Shown piece after piece: positions 14,476 through 19,167 of a stretch of DNA of 19,167 nucleotides. The stretch spans positions 1 through 19,167 of the forward strand of contig JACQYU010000060.1 of NCBI GenBank assembly GCA_016208065.1. Reading direction: 5' to 3'. The stretch is from Candidatus Falkowiibacteriota bacterium (GTDB taxonomy: Bacteria > Patescibacteriota > Patescibacteriia > Patescibacteriales > GWC2-42-12). A program made the position numbers and the translations under genes. The notes below the pieces were generated by a model. That model worked only from the letters and a program-made list of their open reading frames with translations, made no database searches and was not told the origin of the DNA. Numbering within the stretch: position 1 is the stretch's first letter; each line of letters begins with the position of its first letter.

Positions 14476-17355
14476 TTAATTTTTTCTCTTCGCTTTTATA
14501 AACAACCCTGCCAATATAATTATAACGCTTCCGGCCATAATCAATAGATATTTAAATAATTCCAATTTTTTATCCCGTTCGGCAACGTCCCATTCCCCGG
14601 CTAACGCCGTCTCGCCTAAAACTTGCGGTTCCAACTCGACCGCCGAATTGATTAAAACTATATCTTCCTGGCAACGCGGCAAAAGCCTTAACCCGGCTTG
14701 AGTTCTGCTTAGAATTCCGGTAGCTGAAACTAATTGCCCAGGTTCTAAATTTTTAGTTGTTATGCCGGTATTTTGTTTGATATAAATAAAAATTTCATCA
14801 CTGCCGTCGTCAACATATAAAGAAGAACTTTTTTTATCGGTAATTTCACCGGTAATGGTTATAAGCTGGCCGATATTTTCTTCGCTAATTTCATCGCCTT
14901 TAGCGGCTAAAGCCAGCGGCGGCAATTTACGCTCAGCTATTTTAATATCATTTTTGTCTTTGGTTTTTATTCTAAGCTCTTCCTGCGCCTCGGTTAATTC
15001 GCCTATTACTTCAATATAATCGCCGATTTTTAATACCGGAAAGTCTTTTTTATAATTATAAATTTGCATGCCCGGAGAGCCTGCCTGTCCGGTAGGCAGG
15101 CCGACAATATAAAATATCTGCGCGCCTAAAATGCCTGGCTCAACCGCCACCGTGCCTTTAACTTTAACCAGGCTGCCGATATCCAGCTCTTTAATTTTTT
15201 CCAGCGTAGTTTCAATATAACCGCCGGCGGCTCCGACTGCCATAGACGCTTTAGTTATAACTTCGCTTTTACTTCCCGCCAGGCTGATAATATTTTCCTT
15301 CCCCGGCGTCGCTTTGGTAGTCCAAAACCAATTGCCGTTGTCCGCGCCCTCCGGGTTGGGAAAAATTTCGTTGATAATTATTTTATCATTGCGAAAAACC
15401 CCTTCCATTTCGTCATTCCCGCGCAGGCCTGCCTGTCCGGTAGGCAGGCGGGAATCCAGAACATCAGCCATCTCGTCAACGCTATTTACCACTTTAACGC
15501 TTTTCTCTTTAGTACTGGTAGCTTGGCCGTCATTCACCGCCAGCTTCACTTTATAAATCCCGGCCTTTAAATAAGTATGCTCCGGATTAACTAAATTATT
15601 TTTAAAGCCATCTCCGAAATCCCAAACATATATTAATTTATCGCCGTCTTGGTCATTAGTATCCGAGCTGTCAAACCTAACCGGCGCGTTTATCAATGCC
15701 GGCGACTTAAAATTAAACTCAGCTTCCGGCGGATGATTAGCCACTTTAAAAACATTCATCGCGCCAGGCGTAATCGTCTCGCTCCAAACCCAGCTCCCCC
15801 CTGACAAGGGGGGATTAAGGGGAGTTAAATAATTTTCCATATTATAACTCCAGCCCTCTTTTACATTTTTATAATCTACAATTATAACCGGCTTGTCAGC
15901 CAAGGGCTGGAATAATTTTATCTGCCCTTGGTCGTTGTGCAAAACTATTTTTGTGCGCGGCCTGAAAAAAGCCAGATATTCTCCGGCTTTGATAATCGTG
16001 CTGGTGGCGATTTTTTCCAAATTAATTTTTTTATCGTCTTCGCGGCTTATGCTCCAGCCGGTTAAATCAACCTCTCTCCTGCCCGCGTTATAGATTTCTA
16101 TAAATTCCAATTTAGCGTCGTCGCCAGCCGGATTAGGCAGTATTTCAGAAATAAAAATATCGCTCGCGAAATCAAATTTAGCCTTAGCTTCCGCGCTAAC
16201 CTCATTTTCAACTTCAATAATATTACTCCCGCCTTTAGTCGGCTTTAAAGTCGCGGCAAAGTCATTGGCATTATTATAAGTATTATAACCGTCAAATTTT
16301 CTGGCCGCGCTTCCGGGGTCGGGCGCCGTCGGAGCGTTATCTTCCAAATAACCGCCATTCCAATCACCATAAGCGATCTGATCAATTATTTTTCCGCTGC
16401 TGTCATATAAAATTATTATATCGCCGGCGTTATTTAAATTGCCAGCCGGCTTTTCAATAATTTTATAGCGCCCTGATCCGCTAACGCCTAAAACGCCCGA
16501 CAAATTAGTTTTGGCTTTACCGCCTTCTTCAAGCCGCCAGCCGGTTAAATCAATCTCGCGGTTGGTTTTATTATATAATTCAATCCACTCAACCTCGTTA
16601 TCCGCCGGATCTGACACGAATTCGTTGATCACCGCGTCCCCGAAGTTAATTTTATCTCCCCCCTGATAAAGGGGCTTGCCTACCGGCGAGGCAGGGTTAG
16701 GGGTATTTTCTGGGGTTGCGTTTTCACCGGTTGAACTCGCCGTATCATTCTGCGCGGGCGGTGTTTCCGGAGGAGTCTCCGGAGGCGTTGCGGCGCCGTT
16801 TACCTCTCCCGGTGTGCCGGCTTCAGCTAAACTTTCTTTAAAAACATTATTGTCCCATTCCAAAGTTTTTCCGTTGCCATTAGCGCCTGAATTTTTATCA
16901 TAAGAAACGGCGGCGATTTCAATTCCTTGGGCATTAAGCAATTTTAATTGGGCTGAAGTATTACTTAGACTCATTACCGTATCAATAATTGTTCCGTTGT
17001 AATTTGGCAAATCAATAATTAAAGTTTCAGCATTACCGGCCAAAAGTATAAAACCGCCGGCCGGAATAACCATTGAACCGCGGCTGCCATTTTCCGGTGA
17101 CGGATTAAGAGCATGGTTAGTGGCACCGTCGCCGTCATTAAATTTCCAACCGGTCAAATCAACCGCTTCCGATCCGGGATTATAAATTTCAATCCATTCA
17201 TGCTTATCATCAGCCCCTTTTAGATCATACATTATTTCGTTTATTAATATATTTTGCTCGGCCAAAACTTTTTGGCTTAAAAAAAATCCCGCGCCGATTA
17301 CGGCCAGGATCGTAATAATTTTTACCCAATAAAAAAAGCCTCCTTTTTGCCGCAT
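14476..17355 (-). CDS. Large membrane-anchored surface protein with lamin-tail, PKD and OB-fold domains
   Basis: This 959-residue protein is exported by an N-terminal signal segment (about 10-32, ending VLAEQN) and held by a C-terminal membrane helix (about 932-953) followed by KAKRKN. Outside domains in order are: lamin-tail domain 1 (about 33-150, INEIMYD ... WIEIYNPGSEAVDLTGW); a Pro/Thr linker (about 180-230); lamin-tail 2 (about 237-330, WIELYNKTNREIDLTGW); lamin-tail 3 (about 395-530, FIEIYNAGRREVDLTGW); a PKD domain (about 535-625, VWDFGDG); a collapsed fourth lamin-tail start (INEIFPNPEGADNGNWFW, about 655-690) that jumps to the domain's end; and two OB-fold modules (about 713-905). 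Such proteins are common in CPR and are thought to bind surface ligands or DNA. Four dispersed repeats are translated within it. A -10 box TATAAT lies at 17372-17377; no Shine-Dalgarno sequence precedes the ATG. Confidence 0.92.
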   Translation of the reverse strand: MRQKGGFFYWVKIITILAVIGAGFFLSQKVLAEQNILINEIMYDLKGADDKHEWIEIYNPGSEAVDLTGWKFNDGDGATNHALNPSPENGSRGSMVIPAGGFILLAGNAETLIIDLPNYNGTIIDTVMSLSNTSAQLKLLNAQGIEIAAVSYDKNSGANGNGKTLEWDNNVFKESLAEAGTPGEVNGAATPPETPPETPPAQNDTASSTGENATPENTPNPASPVGKPLYQGGDKINFGDAVINEFVSDPADNEVEWIELYNKTNREIDLTGWRLEEGGKAKTNLSGVLGVSGSGRYKIIEKPAGNLNNAGDIIILYDSSGKIIDQIAYGDWNGGYLEDNAPTAPDPGSAARKFDGYNTYNNANDFAATLKPTKGGSNIIEVENEVSAEAKAKFDFASDIFISEILPNPAGDDAKLEFIEIYNAGRREVDLTGWSISREDDKKINLEKIATSTIIKAGEYLAFFRPRTKIVLHNDQGQIKLFQPLADKPVIIVDYKNVKEGWSYNMENYLTPLNPPLSGGSWVWSETITPGAMNVFKVANHPPEAEFNFKSPALINAPVRFDSSDTNDQDGDKLIYVWDFGDGFKNNLVNPEHTYLKAGIYKVKLAVNDGQATSTKEKSVKVVNSVDEMADVLDSRLPTGQAGLRGNDEMEGVFRNDKIIINEIFPNPEGADNGNWFWTTKATPGKENIISLAGSKSEVITKASMAVGAAGGYIETTLEKIKELDIGSLVKVKGTVAVEPGILGAQIFYIVGLPTGQAGSPGMQIYNYKKDFPVLKIGDYIEVIGELTEAQEELRIKTKDKNDIKIAERKLPPLALAAKGDEISEENIGQLITITGEITDKKSSSLYVDDGSDEIFIYIKQNTGITTKNLEPGQLVSATGILSRTQAGLRLLPRCQEDIVLINSAVELEPQVLGETALAGEWDVAERDKKLELFKYLLIMAGSVIIILAGLFIKAKRKN
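15079..15101. repeat. 23-bp micro-palindrome inserted in an OB-fold (encodes LPTGQAG)
   Basis: Arms GCCTGCCT and AGGCAGGC flank a GTCCGGT centre. The identical 23 bp occur at 15427-15449. On the coding strand it gives LPTGQAG between FYIVG and SPGMQIY. Removing 21 bases would restore an uninterrupted OB-fold strand pair in frame. Confidence 0.8.
15412..15460. repeat. REP-like element with nested micro-palindrome, read in frame
   Basis: Outer ends GTCATTCCCGCG and CGGGAATCCAGA match the intergenic element at 10560-10609. Its loop contains the same 23-bp palindrome as at 15079-15101. It is translated as DSRLPTGQAGLRGND (about residues 632-648) between the PKD domain and the broken fourth lamin-tail domain. 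Confidence 0.8.
15796..15827. repeat. CCCCC-GGGGG hairpin element, read in frame (TPLNPPLSGG)
   Basis: CCCCCCTGACAAGGGGGG forms the hairpin, followed by ATTAAGGGGAGTTAA. The coding strand reads LTPLNPPLSGG at about residues 509-519, at the end of lamin-tail domain 3. The intergenic copy is at 17400-17427. Confidence 0.7.
16657..16703. repeat. CCCCC-GGGG element interrupted by a second small palindrome, read in frame
   Basis: CCCCCCTGATAAAGGGG is followed by TTGCCTACCGGCGAGGCA, a GCCT-CCGG-AGGC palindrome, and then by GGGTTAGGGGT. Taking out the inner palindrome leaves the same layout as 15796-15827 and 17400-17427. The coding strand reads NTPNPASPVGKPLYQGGD (about residues 217-233) in the linker before lamin-tail domain 2. 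Confidence 0.65.
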
Positions 17356-17371
17356 AATGTTTTAATTATAT

Positions 17372-17377
17372 ATTATA
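17372..17377 (-). promoter_or_regulatory. -10 box of the lamin-tail gene
   Basis: A perfect TATAAT reads on the minus strand 17 bases before the start codon, implying a leader of only about 10 bases. The -35 region is weak. Confidence 0.45.
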
Positions 17378-17399
17378 CCTTAATATTAGCATTTTAAGG

Positions 17400-17427
17400 C
17401 CCCCTTGATAAAGGGGGTGGGGGATTT
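17400..17427. repeat. Intergenic CCCCC-GGGGG hairpin element
   Basis: CCCCCTTGATAAAGGGGG followed by TGGGGGATTT. This is the non-coding copy of the family found in frame at 15796 and 16657. It lies between the lamin-tail promoter and the terminator at 17430. Confidence 0.65.
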
Positions 17428-17429
17428 AT

Positions 17430-17456
17430 AAAAAAACAGGACGCGCGAAAGTCCTG
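17430..17456 (-). terminator. Terminator of the 133-residue gene
   Basis: On the minus strand CAGGAC (17451-17456) and GTCCTG (17437-17442) form a stem with an 8-base loop, followed by a run of seven T, about 75 bases after the stop codon. Confidence 0.75.
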
Positions 17457-17531
17457 GTTTGTTATTTTCAGTCACCCATAAGCACTCTATAGTCAATACG
17501 CCTGCATTTCTATCCGGCACCAAGAGATGTT

Positions 17532-17933
17532 TTATCTGATGACCGGTCTGTCGTAGAGATCACACTTCGGCAACCAGAGATCGCATCCCTCTCCGTCCCA
17601 GGTCGCCAGGACGTAATATATTTCATCGATTCCGGTGCCCCAGAGCATTCCGTCTTCGGGCGATTTGGCGAGAAGTGCGAAGCGCATAAAAAATAATCCG
17701 CGATTCGTCTTCATTTCCGAAGCCGTTTTGAAATACGCCTTGATCCCTTCGGGCAATTGATTCATGATCTCGGTTGAGTTCGTGACGCTTTTCTTTGCAG
17801 CGAAGACGATAATCGCGCTTTCTTCATCGCTGAGCGTCGGCACAAGCTCTCCGCCAACATAATGCCTGTAGGTATCGCGATACGACATTTCTTTAGCCAT
17901 CTGAGCCCTAAACCCCATAAGCATTGGGTCCAT
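17532..17933 (-). CDS. Unknown 133-residue soluble protein with atypical expression signals
   Basis: I do not recognise this protein. It has no membrane helix or signal peptide. It is acidic to neutral, rich in Tyr, Met and Trp, with a Cys pair near the C-terminus (GCDLWLPKCDLYD). Both the start and the style differ from the neighbours. A perfect Shine-Dalgarno AAAGGAGG (17940-17947) lies 6 bases before the ATG, whereas none of the other annotated starts has one. Base composition is richer in G+C and codon choice is more mixed. It has its own consensus promoter and terminator, so it is a single-gene unit. Recent acquisition, or a gene under special translational control, would both fit. Confidence 0.8.
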   Translation of the reverse strand: MDPMLMGFRAQMAKEMSYRDTYRHYVGGELVPTLSDEESAIIVFAAKKSVTNSTEIMNQLPEGIKAYFKTASEMKTNRGLFFMRFALLAKSPEDGMLWGTGIDEIYYVLATWDGEGCDLWLPKCDLYDRPVIR

Positions 17934-17948
17934 GATAAACCTCCTTTG

Positions 17949-17959
17949 TTAACGGTTAA
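17949..17959. promoter_or_regulatory. Possible operator palindrome
   Basis: TTAACCGTTAA (minus strand) is a perfect 5+1+5 palindrome in the leader, directly upstream of the Shine-Dalgarno sequence of the 133-residue gene. It could bind a dimeric repressor; this is only suggested by symmetry and position. Confidence 0.3.
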
Positions 17960-18002
17960 TATTCACCTTAAAAGCCCAGAGATACTAAACACATTAAACT
18001 AA

Positions 18003-18031
18003 ACTTTATAAAAAATAATCGTTTTTGTCAA
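18003..18031 (-). promoter_or_regulatory. Promoter of the 133-residue gene
   Basis: A perfect TTGACA (18026-18031) is followed by TAAAGT at 17 bp (18003-18008); an overlapping TATAAA lies at 15 bp. The leader to the ATG is about 60 bases. This is the only exact TTGACA paired with a plausible -10 box that I found in the window. Confidence 0.6.
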
Positions 18032-18078
18032 ACGTTTATTTTTTCATGATTTTTGATTCATTATTTATAATCACGCAC

Positions 18079-18765
18079 TTATTTTATCACCGTACCCTTG
18101 AATTTTCTGCCGGCCAAATAATTTTTTAAATTTTCTATATTTTTGCCGTTCATGATTATAACTTCTAAATTAAGCTCCTGGGCTTTTTTAGAAGCGATCG
18201 GATCAAACGGCGCGTTAAGACTCGGCGACCATTTATTCCCCACTAATTTTCTAAATTCCGGCCAGCTCATTTTTGGCATGATTTTCGCGTCCGCGTGCTT
18301 ATTCGGGTCTTTATTATAAACATAATCTATATTGGATAAATTAATAATGGTTTTTATTTCATATTCCCGGGCCATCATCGTGGCAACGTAATCAGTTGAC
18401 CAGCCCGGCTTCCAACCGGACGCTACCATAATATTTTTTTCGCTGAACAGCCTAAAAGTGGGATTCTTGATTATTTCCGGGTTAGCCTGATCGCGAAAAA
18501 TAGTGCGGAGTAAATGGGCGTTTAATCTCGTGGCGTGGATGCCAAGCCAATCCAAATCGTCGCGTTCAATCTTAACCACTCGCGAAGCCGCGGCCACATA
18601 ATTTCTAGCCGTTATGCCGCCGCCAGCAAAAAAAAAAAACTTATGGCCTTGCTTTATTTTTCCTAAAATCAAAGCGCGGAATTCCTGTAAAAAATGCCAA
18701 TCCACGCCCTCGGGCGGAACGATTAAAGACCCGCCGATGGAAATCACATAAGTTTTTTTAGGCAT
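18079..18765 (-). CDS. pyrH: UMP kinase, short archaeal-like type
   Basis: This 228-residue amino-acid-kinase-fold enzyme converts UMP and ATP to UDP in pyrimidine nucleotide synthesis. Visible motifs are the N-terminal ISIGGSLIVP (8-17), the phosphate-binding GGG (48-50), the UMP-site segment DWLGIHATRLNAHLLR (72-87), GWKPGWSTD (117-125), NIDYVYNKDP (145-154) and PFDPIASKKAQE (186-197). The short length and the GWKPGWSTD and YNKDP forms resemble archaeal and CPR enzymes more than the E. coli type. A homopolymer of about 12 T on the coding strand encodes FFFF (43-46) just before GGG and could be prone to slippage. No Shine-Dalgarno sequence precedes the ATG. A gap of about 145 bp separates it from the next gene. 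Confidence 0.93.
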   Translation of the reverse strand: MPKKTYVISIGGSLIVPPEGVDWHFLQEFRALILGKIKQGHKFFFFAGGGITARNYVAAASRVVKIERDDLDWLGIHATRLNAHLLRTIFRDQANPEIIKNPTFRLFSEKNIMVASGWKPGWSTDYVATMMAREYEIKTIINLSNIDYVYNKDPNKHADAKIMPKMSWPEFRKLVGNKWSPSLNAPFDPIASKKAQELNLEVIIMNGKNIENLKNYLAGRKFKGTVIK

Positions 18766-19000
18766 AATAAAAATTATTAGTTAAGTGCTGTATTTTTAAA
18801 ATAGTCCAAACTTTTTTCGTCCCGAAGCGGGGCGAAAATTAAACCAGAGCTTTGGCGGGCAACGCCCGCGATTTTTGACAATTTAAAATTTTTCTAATGA
18901 GTTAATTATAACTCATTACAGTAAATTTTTCAAGAAAAATGAGCTAGAAAAATTTACTGTTTTGGCGACAAATTCTTTTTCGAAAATTTAGTTCAAAAAG
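18766..19000. other. Spacer upstream of pyrH with several hairpins, no gene seen
   Basis: Four perfect or near-perfect inverted repeats lie here. They are TTTCGTCCC/GGGGCGAAA near 18818-18838; GCGGGC-AAC-GCCCGC at 18855-18869; ATGAGTTA-ATTA-TAACTCAT at 18897-18916; and a 13-bp stem, CAGTAAATTTTTC with GAAAAATTTACTG, at 18919-18959. A TTGACA at 18875 on the plus strand has no -10 partner and no gene downstream. The hairpins may be a pyrH leader or dispersed repeats. Confidence 0.4.
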
Positions 19001-19037
19001 AAAAAACCCGCCAGAAGTTTGAAGCCTCGGCGAGTTT
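19001..19037 (-). terminator. Terminator of the gene at the right edge
   Basis: On the minus strand AAACTCGCC (19029-19037) pairs with GGCGGGTTT (19004-19012) with one mismatch, followed by TTTTTTCTTTTT. It begins about 20 bases after the stop of the partial gene. Confidence 0.75.
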
Positions 19038-19056
19038 GAGCTGATTTCTAAGCCAT

Positions 19057-19167
19057 TTACTTGGCGATTACCGGTGTTTGTTTCTTTAGCATGTCAGGCC
19101 CCATTATGAACTGCTGACCAGCCGGTATCATCATAACCGACACGTTTGGGGCCAACTTGCTCGCAAA
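19057..19167 (-). CDS. C-terminal 36 residues of an unidentified protein (cut by the window edge)
   Basis: The open frame from the edge ends at TAA (19057-19059). The last residues read NVSVMMIPAGQQFIMGPDML and end KKQTPVIAK. The short hydrophobic stretch VMMIPAGQQFIM recalls the C-terminal part of some SPFH/band-7 proteins, but this is a weak impression. The following terminator supports a real gene end. Base composition is somewhat richer in G+C than in pyrH, as in the 133-residue gene. Confidence 0.55.
   Translation of the reverse strand, partial: FASKLAPNVSVMMIPAGQQFIMGPDMLKKQTPVIAK

Overview
The window reads as ordinary chromosome of a small-genome bacterium of the Candidate Phyla Radiation (Patescibacteria, Parcubacteria-like). 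This is an inference from several signs: AT-rich, Lys/Ile/Asn-rich proteins; almost no Shine-Dalgarno sequences; a short archaeal-like UMP kinase; VanW and lamin-tail surface proteins; a dual-receiver response regulator; and many short palindromic repeats, some translated in frame as peptides such as LPTGQAG. Genes stop at TAA, TAG and TGA, so TGA is not recoded as glycine here.

Layout. Positions 1-453 hold the 3' tip of one tRNA, an intact tRNA-Val(GAC), and two fragments of a second tRNA-Val copy that flank the intact gene. The plus strand then carries a small heat-shock protein, a DUF3006 protein and a membrane-anchored VanW protein, ending in a clear terminator. A spacer of about 310 bp holds a strongly folded candidate non-coding RNA (probably minus strand) and the uvrB promoter. 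uvrB (plus) and uvrC (minus) converge with 5 bp between their stops, and both lack their usual C-terminal domain. All remaining genes lie on the minus strand. In transcription order from the right they are: the C-terminus of an unknown gene, pyrH, an unknown 133-residue gene with atypical signals, a 959-residue lamin-tail/PKD/OB-fold surface protein, ftsK, a metallo-beta-lactamase-fold hydrolase, a small one-pass membrane protein, gyrA, a dual-receiver response regulator, a 58-residue ferredoxin, and uvrC.

Most genes are housekeeping: nucleotide-excision repair (uvrB, uvrC), chromosome topology and segregation (gyrA, ftsK), pyrimidine metabolism (pyrH), proteostasis (Hsp20) and cell surface (VanW, lamin-tail protein).

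The most unusual signal is the repeat layer. At least four kinds of short GC-rich palindrome occur between genes and in frame inside the lamin-tail gene, uvrC and the gyrA N-terminal extension, sometimes nested in one another, much like the Rickettsia palindromic elements. Other outstanding items are a 168-bp near-perfect palindrome with 19-bp perfect ends (MITE-like), the candidate structured RNA at 3112-3231, the tRNA-Val nested inside its own broken copy, and the paired UvrB/UvrC truncations. No CRISPR array, transposase, toxin-antitoxin pair or complete defence system was seen.
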